This document shows, one piece after another, positions 8,675-17,808 of a stretch of 64,000 bases of DNA (position 1 is the first letter of the stretch; each line of letters starts with the position of its first letter). This stretch comes from an uncultured Planctomycetaceae bacterium. GTDB lineage: Bacteria; Planctomycetota; Planctomycetia; Planctomycetales; Planctomycetaceae. The DNA lies in NCBI GenBank assembly GCA_903858815.1, contig CAIOKE010000238.1, positions 1-64,000 on the forward strand, written 5' to 3'. The notes beneath the pieces were generated by a model. The model worked only from the letters and a program-made list of their open reading frames with translations, was not told the DNA's origin and ran no database searches. The position numbers and the translations under genes were made by a program.

Positions 8675-10186
8675 TCAGTTGAAAGGCACGCTGACCAGCT
8701 GGGTACCGTTTGGAGTCCTGACCAGCAGCACCAACTGACCGCGTTCCTTCGCCGCCGCCAGCCCGGTCTGCAGATCTTCCAGATTCGTCAGGTCAGTTTT
8801 TCCAATGCGAACAAGCACATAGCCGGGACGCAGGCCGATTCGAGCTCCAATGCCCGTTCGATCGACATTCGTCACCAACAGCCCACCCTCGCCCTCAATC
8901 TCAAGTTGCTGTGCCAGCTCAGCCGTCAAGACCTGCACCTGGACTCCCAGTTGCTCAATCGTATTACCGTCCGCCTGAGCCACTTCCTGAGGGAACTCAG
9001 CGGCCGTGACGTCCAGTTTCACTTCCTTGCCATCTCGCAGCACCACCAGCCCGTATGTCTCGCCAATCTTCAGCCGTTCGGCCGTAGCAATCAACTGCTG
9101 TCGCGAATTGATGTCTCGGTCATTCAGCCGAATAATCACGTCCTGTACCTTCAGACCTGCCTTGTCGGCCGGAGAATTCCTGCGGACTTCCGCCACGACC
9201 ACGCCACGACGACTGCCCAGTTCCAGAGCTCCGGCCAGTTCCGTGTTCAGATCTTCCGGTGTCACTCCCAGATAGGCTCGACGCACCTTACCGTCAGTCA
9301 GCAGCTGGTCACCAACCCACCGAGCAAGGCTGACGGGGACAGCGAATCCAATGCCATCATAGCCACCACTGCGAGTTTCAATCGCGGTATTGATGCCAAT
9401 CACCTCGCCGCGCATATTGACCAGTGGTCCGCCACTGTTACCCGGATTGATCGCTGCATCCGTCTGCAGAAATTCCTGCCGCGATGGCAGATTTTTCAGA
9501 CCGCGGGATTTGGCACTGATAATTCCCTGAGTCACCGTACTGTCGAGTCCAAATGGGCTGCCAATCGCCAGCACCCAGTCACCGATCTCCACTTTCGAGT
9601 CATCACCCAGTGGGATCGTCGGCAAGGGCTTGTCGGCTTTGATTCTGACAACCGCGACATCTGCGAAATCGTCCGACTTGACATCGGTGGCTTTGTAATC
9701 CGTGCCGTCAGCCAGTGACACAATAACCTCGTCTGCTCCGCGCACCACGTGCGCGTTGGTCATAATCACACCTTTCGAATCGATGATGAACCCGGAACCC
9801 TCGCCCGTCGCAACGCCCGGGGATTCACCGCCCTGCCCCTGCTGCTGACGCATGCGTTCCCGCAGATCCCCGAACAGGTCCTCAAACGGCGTTCCACCAA
9901 ACTGCCGACCAAACGGACTGCCTTCGAACGGGTCGGCCATCGTCTGCCGCTGCTCAGACAGCTTCCGCACACTGCGAATTGACACAATGGCCGGCAAGGT
10001 CCGTTTGGAAACCCAGCGAAAGGCTGACGATAATTCGTCCGCACGCGCCAGCTGTTCGGGAGCCGGCGGTTCATCGGCCGGCCCACCCGCAGAAACGGTC
10101 GCCGGTGCCCACGTGGTCAGACTGGAAACGGTCCAGACCCCACCAGCCAATACGCTGGCCAACAGTGAAAGACGCTTGAAAGACAT
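8675..10186 (-). CDS. DegP/HtrA-family periplasmic serine protease with two PDZ domains
   Basis: This 503-residue protein starts at the ATG at 10186, preceded by CACAGGAGAAC; it opens a signal peptide (MSFKRLSLLASVLAGG). The trypsin-like domain carries His146 (TNAHVVRG), Asp176 (DDFADVAVV) and Ser251 (NPGNSGGPL), a complete catalytic triad. Two PDZ domains follow: about 275-375 (RRAYLGVTPEDLN, NSPADKAGLKVQDVI) and about 400-500 (GGLLVTNVDRTG, LRPGYVLVRIG). A Gln/Gly-rich loop (RMRQQQGQGGESPG) sits before the protease, like the LA loop of DegP. It probably degrades or refolds misfolded envelope proteins. Its place at the end of the secretion operon suggests quality control of secreted or pilin-like proteins, which is inference. 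Confidence 0.93.
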   Translation of the reverse strand: MSFKRLSLLASVLAGGVWTVSSLTTWAPATVSAGGPADEPPAPEQLARADELSSAFRWVSKRTLPAIVSIRSVRKLSEQRQTMADPFEGSPFGRQFGGTPFEDLFGDLRERMRQQQGQGGESPGVATGEGSGFIIDSKGVIMTNAHVVRGADEVIVSLADGTDYKATDVKSDDFADVAVVRIKADKPLPTIPLGDDSKVEIGDWVLAIGSPFGLDSTVTQGIISAKSRGLKNLPSRQEFLQTDAAINPGNSGGPLVNMRGEVIGINTAIETRSGGYDGIGFAVPVSLARWVGDQLLTDGKVRRAYLGVTPEDLNTELAGALELGSRRGVVVAEVRRNSPADKAGLKVQDVIIRLNDRDINSRQQLIATAERLKIGETYGLVVLRDGKEVKLDVTAAEFPQEVAQADGNTIEQLGVQVQVLTAELAQQLEIEGEGGLLVTNVDRTGIGARIGLRPGYVLVRIGKTDLTNLEDLQTGLAAAKERGQLVLLVRTPNGTQLVSVPFN

Positions 10187-10244
10187 GCTGGTTCTCCTGT
10201 GTTTGCCTGCAACTTCTGCTATCCAATACGCCGCAACGACAGAT

Positions 10245-11570
10245 TCAGTTGCCGCTTTTTGCACTTTCCTTGTCTGAATCCGAAGTTTTTTCGAGTTTGA
10301 AACTTCGTTTTTTCAGCCGCCCGGCTGTTCCACCCTCCAGGAATCTCAGCGACTGCAGTGCCCCCTGCAGAGCCACAAGGCCACTCAGCCACAACATTCC
10401 ATTCCACCCAAACAATTCCAGTCCCAGCACCAGCGACGCTACCGGAGCTCGTGTGGCCGCACCAAAGACTCCCACAAATCCCAGTCCTGCCAGCAGGTCC
10501 ACCGGCAGCCCCGCAATCCGCGCAAAACTGTGCCCCGCAGCTGCTCCAATCAGAAACAGCGGAGTCACCTCGCCACCACGTAACCCGCTGCCCACCGTCA
10601 CGGCCGTAAACACCAGCTTCCACCACCATGTCCACCAGCCCGCACCACCGGGATGAAATGCCGATTCCAGAGTCGTGGCCTGCGGCTGCTGCGGATTCGA
10701 ATCTGCACCAAGGCTCAGACATTCCGTCTGCCCCGTAACAACGACCAGCAGAATCAGTAGTACCGCCCCGCTGACCGGACGCAGCACAGTTTTGCGCACC
10801 CAGCTTTGCTGCATGAATTGCACTGCATGCAAACAGCACTCATAGCCTCGACCGATCGCCGCAAACGTGACCCCCGCCAGCACAATCCATCCCAACTGCC
10901 AGATGCAACTCTCCCACGGCAGACTCTGCTGAGGGGCGATCGTGTACACAGCATGTCTGATCCCGCAGAACGTTGCGGTCAGGTGTCCCACAACCGCAGC
11001 AACGATCGTCGGCAGCAACGCATGCCAGCGAACTCCTACCGTTCGCGGGGCCTCCATCGCAAAGATCACCCCGGCAGCTGGAGTTCCAAAGACGGCACCA
11101 AAACCAGCTGCAATACCGGACTGCAACAGTGTCTGCAGACGCACCCCGGACAACCTCAGTCTACGACCAAGCCCACCAGACAGGCTGCCACCCATCTGAA
11201 CCGCAGTTCCCTCACGACCAGCCGAACCCCCGCACAGGTGAGTCAGCAGCGTGCATGCCAGAACCAGCGGCGCCATACGCAATGGGACTCGACCCTCGGT
11301 CCCCCGAATCTGCTCGAAGATCAGTTGATTACCCCGCTCAATCCCCAGACCCCCACGCGCATACAGCAGCCCCGAAACCAGTCCCGACACTGGCAGGCAA
11401 TACAGCAGCCACGGATGAGACCACCAGATCCTGATCGTCATCTGCAGCAGACTGAGAAACAACGCGACCATCAGCCCCGTAGCCACACCGCTGATTGCGG
11501 ACCACAGACAATCACCGGCCGTTTGTCGCCAGTTCCACGACCTGCCCAGCGATACCGTGTCTGCCGTCAT
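10245..11570 (-). CDS. CLC-family anion/proton antiporter, probably the fluoride-exporting CLC-F subtype
   Basis: This 441-residue polytopic membrane protein has the CLC fold. Chloride-type CLCs have GSGIP and GREGP motifs at the anion site. Here the corresponding segments read IERGNQLIFEQI and GGSAGREGTAVQMGG. From established knowledge, GNxLI and GREGT mark the CLC-F branch, which exports fluoride in exchange for protons. VPLRMAPLVLACTLLTHL and GSGLRGGEVTPLFLIGAAAG are also typical. The C-terminus is a short basic tail without CBS domains. It begins 22 bp after the PilO/P-like gene and 58 bp before the HtrA gene, so it seems to be co-transcribed with the secretion genes. No fluoride riboswitch fits in the 22-bp gap. 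The CLC assignment is firm; fluoride specificity is likely but untested. Confidence 0.87.
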   Translation of the reverse strand: MTADTVSLGRSWNWRQTAGDCLWSAISGVATGLMVALFLSLLQMTIRIWWSHPWLLYCLPVSGLVSGLLYARGGLGIERGNQLIFEQIRGTEGRVPLRMAPLVLACTLLTHLCGGSAGREGTAVQMGGSLSGGLGRRLRLSGVRLQTLLQSGIAAGFGAVFGTPAAGVIFAMEAPRTVGVRWHALLPTIVAAVVGHLTATFCGIRHAVYTIAPQQSLPWESCIWQLGWIVLAGVTFAAIGRGYECCLHAVQFMQQSWVRKTVLRPVSGAVLLILLVVVTGQTECLSLGADSNPQQPQATTLESAFHPGGAGWWTWWWKLVFTAVTVGSGLRGGEVTPLFLIGAAAGHSFARIAGLPVDLLAGLGFVGVFGAATRAPVASLVLGLELFGWNGMLWLSGLVALQGALQSLRFLEGGTAGRLKKRSFKLEKTSDSDKESAKSGN

Positions 11571-11592
11571 TCGTTCAGGTTTCTCAACAGAA

Positions 11593-12486
11593 TCAGGGGA
11601 CCACCGCCTTCGCCTCGGACAACGGGCTGCCCAGAGTCAACAGCAGACGTCGCCCACTGCTCTCCACGACCACATCCTGAGCCCGCACCTCCACCACCGA
11701 ACCACTCATGGCTGCCGTACTGAAAGTTTCGCCAGGCCCTGTACGAGTCACTCGGTCGGAAAGCTGATCAGTAATCCAAACCAGTGGCTGTCCATCGCTG
11801 AATGTAATCGCTGAAACAAATGTATGCTTCAGCGGATCTACTGTATTCAGACCGATTGCAAAAATGTTCTGGGCTGCAATCGCCGAATACTCGGCCGCCG
11901 TGGCCCGCGCGGGTAACGTTCCCGGCATTGTATTCAGCTCAGCACCCTTCCGCGATGGCAGCAACACCGTATCAATCGAAACTGAGACATCAAAGATGGT
12001 TGAACCACTTACCGGAGTCAGATTAAAGCTGGTGATCTGGTGCAGCAGGCCTGCCCGCGTGAACTGGTAAAGAAAATCATTGAACTGCAGCAGCGATCCA
12101 CGTGCCCGCAGCGTAAACGGCAATGAACGAGACAGGACCGCTCCGCTGCGCAGTCTCCGAATTCCCGCCGAACCCGAATCCACAACGGCATCCGTCATGC
12201 GAGTACTGCGGAGCAGACTGAGCAGCCAGCTGCGATAAGCCGTTCGGGCCGTCTCAGGATCCGCCGGCAACGACTGCTGCACCCACTGCTCCACTCGCTG
12301 CCCCGCCGCACGCAGGTCCGCCAGTTGCTTTACCCGGTTGCGAATGTCCTTCTGCAATTGAGCTGCCTTCGCCCGCCGCTCCTGCAATGGCCCCTCAATC
12401 AGCGACTGCAGGACCCAGTCCCCGACACGCACTACGCCGATCACAATCAACACCCCCAGCAGCAGTTGTTGTCGAGTCAGTTTCAT
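11593..12486 (-). CDS. Type II secretion/type IV pilus PilO-PilP-like inner-membrane protein (GspM position)
   Basis: This 297-residue protein has a short cytoplasmic start, one membrane helix (LLLGVLIVIGVVRVGDWVL) and a coiled coil at about residues 33-75. A ferredoxin-like PilO/GspM-type domain follows (LPFTLRARGSLLQFNDFLYQF, LLHQITSFNLTPV). The last 90 residues (NIFAIGLN, FVSAITFSDGQPLVWITDQ, SSGRRLLLTLGSPL) resemble the beta domain of PilP/GspC. It probably connects the cytoplasmic platform to the secretin. Its start overlaps the end of the PilM/N-like gene by 4 bp (ATGA). The fused PilO/PilP reading is inference from layout and secondary-structure pattern. Confidence 0.75.
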   Translation of the reverse strand: MKLTRQQLLLGVLIVIGVVRVGDWVLQSLIEGPLQERRAKAAQLQKDIRNRVKQLADLRAAGQRVEQWVQQSLPADPETARTAYRSWLLSLLRSTRMTDAVVDSGSAGIRRLRSGAVLSRSLPFTLRARGSLLQFNDFLYQFTRAGLLHQITSFNLTPVSGSTIFDVSVSIDTVLLPSRKGAELNTMPGTLPARATAAEYSAIAAQNIFAIGLNTVDPLKHTFVSAITFSDGQPLVWITDQLSDRVTRTGPGETFSTAAMSGSVVEVRAQDVVVESSGRRLLLTLGSPLSEAKAVVP

Positions 12487-14012
12487 GGTGTCACCCCGGC
12501 TTTCGCTGCAGGTTCAGCAGGCCCCGCATTGCGAATCGTCAGCGTCGCCTGAAAACTGCCCTGCAGTTCCTTCCCCACAAGCTGCTCACGGATCGCCGGG
12601 ATCCGAATGTCATGGCGACCGTCACGCAGCGCACGCTCCATCTGAGCAATCAGTTCGGGCGGTTTACCAATCCCACTGAATGTCGCCACACTTGTTCCAG
12701 GCCCCGCTGCCGAAACACTCAGCTGCTGCACGGTGATCCCGGGACGTGCCGGCATCCGCGTCGTGATGTCCAGCAATTCGTCAGGCCAGCTGAAGCGATT
12801 CTTCTCCCATGTGGTCATCGCCGTGACCAGCGCCCGCCGCGCTTCCGTATCCTTAATCAGTTCATTCAGCTCCTGCAGCCGGACTGACAATCGAGCGTTC
12901 TCGCCGTCCAGTTCATCAAACTGCGACCACACATAACTGGTTCCCCCTCCAGCCACCAACAGCACCGCCACTAAGGCCGCCAGCCAGCGACCATGGCTGG
13001 AACGTGTTGGCTGCGGTCGTTTGGGGGCCGCAAAATCCACCGCCGGTCGCAGTCCCCGCGCTGCCTCAGAGATCGCTCCCAGCAAAGCCGCATAGTCCGC
13101 CGAATCAGGATTGCCCTCCGGAAGTTCAACCGATGCTCCCGCCAGCAGACTCAAAACCTCTGCATGCTCGGCCGGAGCCTGATAGTGGTTGGTAAATGTT
13201 TCAGCCAGTCCCCGAGTCGCTTCAGACGAACCAATCAGAACCACTCGCGAGATGCGAGTTCTCTGAGCCAGATGACCACCAGCCGAAATCAGCGTCCGCT
13301 GCGTCTCGCCAATCAGAAACTGAGCCGCTTCGCCCTGCGGCAGAGCATTGGGCAGACGAATCGTACGCGACAGCAGTGGCAACGTCGCCGTACTCACCAG
13401 CACATCCGCCTGCTCGTCACCCCGCGCCACCAGCAACGTCGTCTCGACCGGCGTCTGCCCGTCCCAACCCGAAGCCGCCGACTGCGCACTATCCGCACTG
13501 GCCGCACTGGCTGCACTGGCCGCAGCGAATGCTCGCAGACTGTGCGGAGCCACCAGAATCGACACGTTGCGGCAACCGCACTGCTCACGCAGCTGACGCA
13601 CAGACGCCTGCTCCTCCGACATGATCGACAACGCACTGACTGTCCGGCTGCCGTCAGCACGAGGCGGATAAGCAATGAAGTCCAGCGGCCCGTCTTCGTT
13701 GAGACCCGCGATATTCTGCTGTGCCAGATTACGCACCAGCAGCGGCAACTCGTCTTCCGTTGCCGGTGGCACATCAAACGTTGTGGATTCAATCGCTCCG
13801 CGACCCAGCAGAATCAACAGACGCTGCTTCTCACACTTCGTCTCACGCACAATCTGACGCAGCAGATCAACAGCCGCAGTCGCAGACTGAGCATCCGTTG
13901 GAAGCCGCTGACCGGCATCCACAAGCGTCAGACGACCACCGCGATCCGCATCAGCACAAACGAATCGCAGCGAGCGACCATTCCAGCGAATCGCCAGAAA
14001 TCGTGCCATCAC
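12483..14012 (-). CDS. PilM/PilN-like fusion (GspL-type) assembly platform protein
   Basis: This is a 509-residue protein. The first 290 residues look like an actin-like PilM/GspL cytoplasmic domain (MARFLAIRWNGRSLRFVCAD, LGRGAIESTTFDVPPATEDEL, ISRVVLIGSSE). A low-complexity Ala/Ser insert (AASAASAASADSAQSAAS) lies near residue 150, encoded by a 9-bp-like repeat around 13480-13530. A single membrane helix near 345 (WLAALVAVLLVAGGG) leads to a coiled coil and a small PilN-like periplasmic domain. In pilus and T2SS machines this subunit bridges the ATPase and the periplasmic ring. It sits between the GspK-like and PilO/P-like genes, the expected order. Confidence 0.8.
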   Translation of the reverse strand: MMARFLAIRWNGRSLRFVCADADRGGRLTLVDAGQRLPTDAQSATAAVDLLRQIVRETKCEKQRLLILLGRGAIESTTFDVPPATEDELPLLVRNLAQQNIAGLNEDGPLDFIAYPPRADGSRTVSALSIMSEEQASVRQLREQCGCRNVSILVAPHSLRAFAAASAASAASADSAQSAASGWDGQTPVETTLLVARGDEQADVLVSTATLPLLSRTIRLPNALPQGEAAQFLIGETQRTLISAGGHLAQRTRISRVVLIGSSEATRGLAETFTNHYQAPAEHAEVLSLLAGASVELPEGNPDSADYAALLGAISEAARGLRPAVDFAAPKRPQPTRSSHGRWLAALVAVLLVAGGGTSYVWSQFDELDGENARLSVRLQELNELIKDTEARRALVTAMTTWEKNRFSWPDELLDITTRMPARPGITVQQLSVSAAGPGTSVATFSGIGKPPELIAQMERALRDGRHDIRIPAIREQLVGKELQGSFQATLTIRNAGPAEPAAKAGVTP

Positions 14013-14111
14013 AGCCTCTCCACGTCAGCCAGCAAAAATCAGCACCACCAACCAACAACCGCCAAAATCCATCGGATCACGCCGTACATGTCGACTCATC
14101 ACCCTGACACT

Positions 14112-15842
14112 CTACTTCACGTCCTCACTGCGCGCCGCCAGACTCTCAAGCCCAAACTCCAGATGCTCGTCCGTGACGTTCCTCCAATATACCCGCTTCG
14201 CAGTCCCCGTCGCAGTATCCAAAATCAGTTTTCGACGCAGCAAGGGACCACCTACCGCCCGAAACACAATCAGTTCCGCCTGAAACACATCTCCGACATC
14301 GGTGAGTTCCGGCAACACCGCTCGCCACTGCTCCACAGTAAACACCCCGGCTCGGACCGGCCACAACAGACTGCGTCGCTCAAATGGCTGCAGTCGGGCC
14401 CGCTGTGCCACAAGTCCTGCTGCCTGCTCCGCCGTTACACCCGGCACACTCCGCAAAACCTCCTCACCAGACTCCTGCAAACTTATCCGCCCCACAATTA
14501 TCGGACCAGCCTCAACACATGCCGCGTCCTGCAACTGACGAAACGTCAGATCGGAATCTGCCTGAGCCGATTGCAGCGGACTTCTGACAACTGTCGCCCC
14601 ACGCGTCCCCACGGCAGGAATCACCACCGCAGAATCCACCAGATCCCCCAGAGACTTCAGCGGCAATGCCCCGACCGCATTTGCCGAAACTGACACCTCG
14701 CCCACACTCTGTTCGGGTAAACCCGCCGGAATCGTCGCCGCCAGCCCGTAGCTGCGAACCAACAACGCATACTGCACCACCGCTTCAGGAACTCGTCCCT
14801 GCAAACCACTGCGAACGGCACTCAGATTCGGCTGGTTCAGATTCACTCGCAGTGCCCCGTCCGGTTGCACCAGACGCTCGGCAGACCACACCGTCAGCAA
14901 CTCACACAAAGGTCGAGTTGCCGCGGTCTGCAGCGCAGAATCCGCATCGGTCGCTGTCCCAAACGTCTCTGCAGTCAATTCCGCCAGCGGTTGCGTCACC
15001 ACCGGATCGCCACCTTCCGGACTGCTCAAAAGCCCACTCGCCTCGTTGCCAGTGCCCGCTGCCGTTGCTGCAGCACCAGCACCCGTTCCATACAGCAGCT
15101 GAGCACTGATCCCGCGCACCGCCAGCAGGTCCTGCAGCGAAGCAGGAACCGCATTCAACGGACGCACAGACGACCCCTGCGTCTGATAGTACTCAGATTC
15201 GGCCCCCTGAGCCCTTGGCACGTCATCCGCATCCATCCAGTCCAGCAGCGAATCGGCAATCACATCAGTCATCCCCGGCAGACGCAGCAGCGCCTGACGG
15301 CCACTGTCAGGCCGTGCCTGCTCCCATCGCAATACCGTACCCAGATGCAGCTTCGCGCTCTCTGAGGTCAGACCGAATCGCTGCACTGCCGCCCCACCCA
15401 CCGGACGATCAATCGATACCACTGAAAATCGCCACGTCTCCGGATCTGCCAGCAGAGCATCAGACTGGAACTGCCCGATGGCTGCAGACCCCGCCGCCGT
15501 TGTCAGCCCCTGCCCCGCGACTCCCGCCTCTGTCCCCACAGCCTGCAAACCCTCGACCGGACGCCCACGGAATAACCCCGGGTTGTTGTAAAGCCCACCC
15601 AGAACCTCACGACGAATCCGCGGCTGACCAGTCAGCCACAACAGCTGAGTCTCTGCGGATACCAGAGTCTGACGGGCCTGCAGCAAAGCTCCGTTCAGAC
15701 GCGCTGCCTCATACTCCGTCGACATCGCCGACAGAAATCCAAACCCCGCCAGCGACAGCATCACCACCAGCACCAGCACCACAATCAGAACGACTCCGCG
15801 ACGATCATCCCACCCGCGACCGCAGTCAACACACGTCTTCAT
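14112..15842 (-). CDS. gspK: GspK-like minor pseudopilin
   Basis: This 576-residue protein starts with a basic leader followed by RRGVVLIVVLVLVVMLSLAGF, the prepilin cleavage site and hydrophobic helix of GspK (no Glu5 is required in GspK). A large alpha-helical domain follows, with a helix-hairpin-helix-like segment (RSVPGVTAEQAAGLVAQRA) and a second related segment (RLPGMTDVIADSLLDWMDADD), as in GspK domains. It caps the pseudopilus tip with GspI and GspJ. It is about 250 residues longer than the enterobacterial protein, mainly through Ala/Gly-rich stretches. The start overlaps the end of gspJ by 4 bp. Confidence 0.85.
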   Translation of the reverse strand: MKTCVDCGRGWDDRRGVVLIVVLVLVVMLSLAGFGFLSAMSTEYEAARLNGALLQARQTLVSAETQLLWLTGQPRIRREVLGGLYNNPGLFRGRPVEGLQAVGTEAGVAGQGLTTAAGSAAIGQFQSDALLADPETWRFSVVSIDRPVGGAAVQRFGLTSESAKLHLGTVLRWEQARPDSGRQALLRLPGMTDVIADSLLDWMDADDVPRAQGAESEYYQTQGSSVRPLNAVPASLQDLLAVRGISAQLLYGTGAGAAATAAGTGNEASGLLSSPEGGDPVVTQPLAELTAETFGTATDADSALQTAATRPLCELLTVWSAERLVQPDGALRVNLNQPNLSAVRSGLQGRVPEAVVQYALLVRSYGLAATIPAGLPEQSVGEVSVSANAVGALPLKSLGDLVDSAVVIPAVGTRGATVVRSPLQSAQADSDLTFRQLQDAACVEAGPIIVGRISLQESGEEVLRSVPGVTAEQAAGLVAQRARLQPFERRSLLWPVRAGVFTVEQWRAVLPELTDVGDVFQAELIVFRAVGGPLLRRKLILDTATGTAKRVYWRNVTDEHLEFGLESLAARSEDVK

Positions 15843-17194
15843 GGAGCACCCCCCGGTACACCACCGTCAACGTCGGAAAAGCCCGGCATCGCACCCGTGA
15901 TGGGCTGCAGAATCATGATCCGCTCAACGGACTGCATCGGGATCGCCGAAGCTGACAACCCCGCGTCCATCGATGCCCCAATCTCCGCAGCTGCCCCGAC
16001 TTCAACAGGCTCCACCAACGGCACCCCCGCCCCCGCTGCTCCGGCCGCAACCTGCGCTTTCAATTCCTCGGCTGCCGCCGCAGAAATCATCCACAGACGC
16101 AGACGCACTGCCACCGGCAGACCACCCCCGCCACCACTTTTCCACGAACTCTGCCAGCGCCGCCCATCAAAATACTCAAACTGCGCCGACATCACCTCCG
16201 GGATCCGCTCTTCCTCCAAAGGCCTCGCTGACTGCAATGGCGGTGTCACTGCATTGAAATCATTCTGCTGATCGATGGGCAACATCACCGCATCAGCACT
16301 TTGCTCCCGCGCAAACTGCAGCAACGTCAATCCATCCCAGACCTGTCGAGTCAATCCGCTTTCCGGAACGGAAAACTCCGGTCCCACCGTCGCCCCAGGC
16401 AGCACACCACTTGCCGACTCCGTGACTGGCGGCAGACCACTCGATTCTGCACTCAACACACCACTGCTCCACGGGCGAAACTGCCAGAGAATAATCTGCA
16501 TCGGCGACACACTCGGAACGACAGGCCCCGGCACGCCGTTCTGGGCGCCCGGAACCGTTGCCGCATCCTGCACCGCCTGCATGTCCGTGTTCAGCTCCGC
16601 CGGATTCGCTGCCACTGCCGTTTCCGTCGTTCCATCGCCCCCATTCACCACGGGCGCAGTGTTTGGGGCTGACAATTCATCCGCTGACATCTGACGAGGA
16701 ACAATCAGCCGCAGCATGGTGGCCGTGCCGGTCAGCGAAATTCCCGGAACGCCCCGCAGATCTTTAGGTAACTGCAGCGACTGCAGCCACGACGGCACGT
16801 CTTCAGCCTCCAGACTGGGCTCCATCGCTGATACCAGCGGGTCTTCCAGATCCTCCGGCACCAGAGATTCCGCAGTCGCCCCGGTCTCGTCAGCCAGCGA
16901 TTCCAGAAACTGCACCTGCCGCCCGCCATCCGCGAACGCTGCTGACTCCAGATCATCCTGTAACTGCACCAGCAGACTGCGTTTCAATTGTCGCTCTTCA
17001 GACTGCACTCGGCCAGCCGTCAGCCAGCCACTATACATCGACAACAGCCCCCACGTGATTGTCATCAGCGTCGCTGACAGCACCGATGCAATCAACAGCT
17101 CGATCAGAGTGTATCCGGCCGGTGACCAGCTCCGCGTCGCCGCCGCCGCTGCGTCGCGAAAGTCTGAAAACCGCGAGTTCACAAGTGACCTCAT
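15839..17194 (-). CDS. gspJ: GspJ-like minor pseudopilin
   Basis: This 451-residue protein has a prepilin N-terminus after a 28-residue leader: PAGYTLIELLIASVLSATLM, with cleavage after Gly and Glu at position 5. The remaining 400 residues are Pro/Ala/Thr-rich with beta-strand patches, including a terminal FEYFDGRRWQSSW motif common in GspJ. The family norm is about 200 residues, so the middle carries a large insertion. It overlaps both neighbours by 4 bp, so translation of I, J and K is probably coupled. Confidence 0.82.
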   Translation of the reverse strand: MRSLVNSRFSDFRDAAAAATRSWSPAGYTLIELLIASVLSATLMTITWGLLSMYSGWLTAGRVQSEERQLKRSLLVQLQDDLESAAFADGGRQVQFLESLADETGATAESLVPEDLEDPLVSAMEPSLEAEDVPSWLQSLQLPKDLRGVPGISLTGTATMLRLIVPRQMSADELSAPNTAPVVNGGDGTTETAVAANPAELNTDMQAVQDAATVPGAQNGVPGPVVPSVSPMQIILWQFRPWSSGVLSAESSGLPPVTESASGVLPGATVGPEFSVPESGLTRQVWDGLTLLQFAREQSADAVMLPIDQQNDFNAVTPPLQSARPLEEERIPEVMSAQFEYFDGRRWQSSWKSGGGGGLPVAVRLRLWMISAAAAEELKAQVAAGAAGAGVPLVEPVEVGAAAEIGASMDAGLSASAIPMQSVERIMILQPITGAMPGFSDVDGGVPGGAP

Positions 17195-17808
17195 GGCTGA
17201 ATCCCTCCGCTGCTGAAGCCGGCTGCCCCGCCCAGCGGCAGCTGCGTCTCCGGAGACTGCTGCCAGAACGGATCTTCAAATGCTCCCGCTGCCGGCGGAC
17301 CGGAAATCCAGCGAGTCAGGGCAAACCGTCGCCGCCGAGCCAGCTGCTGATTCCCCTCAGCCACTTCCACAGTCAATGTCCACATGCCGGGAAATGCCGC
17401 CTGCGACTGCATGCGCACCGAAAATCGCCACGCCACCTCGTCCGTTGTCTGCAGACTGGCAGTAGCTGACCCGGCCGCAGCTGGCGGTACCGCAAACCGA
17501 CCTGCAGCCGTTTCCACAACAGGCTCCAGCACAGGCTGCGCAAGCTGGTCCAGTGGCAGCAGAGGCTGGTCTTCACCCAGGACCAGCGGTCGGGCTCCCA
17601 GCAACAACTCATTCAGCGTGCGTTCACAGATTCGCTGCGCCTGATCCAGAGTTTGTGCGGCCTGAGACTGCTCACGACCCATCCCCGCCAGACGCGACAG
17701 CACCACCGCAGCCCCCATCAGCATGGCCGTCGCAAGAATCACCTCCAGCAGAGAAAACCCACCGCGATCGGCAGCCTTGCCAACGCCCCGCAGACGTCTG
17801 GCTGTCAT
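17191..17808 (-). CDS. gspI: GspI-like minor pseudopilin
   Basis: This 205-residue protein begins with a basic leader and the prepilin motif RGGFSLLEVILATAMLMGAA, which has the Gly cleavage site and Glu5. The segment AQTLDQAQRICERTLNELLLG that follows is characteristic of GspI (a conserved helix with A.. A..... E). GspI nucleates the GspI-J-K tip complex. It shares ATGA overlaps with gspH upstream and gspJ downstream. Confidence 0.85.
   Translation of the reverse strand: MTARRLRGVGKAADRGGFSLLEVILATAMLMGAAVVLSRLAGMGREQSQAAQTLDQAQRICERTLNELLLGARPLVLGEDQPLLPLDQLAQPVLEPVVETAAGRFAVPPAAAGSATASLQTTDEVAWRFSVRMQSQAAFPGMWTLTVEVAEGNQQLARRRRFALTRWISGPPAAGAFEDPFWQQSPETQLPLGGAAGFSSGGIQP

Noticed and set aside
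11571-11592. Fluoride riboswitch ahead of the CLC-F gene
   Set aside because: The 22-bp gap is too short and has no pseudoknot-like motif; one inside the upstream coding sequence cannot be excluded.
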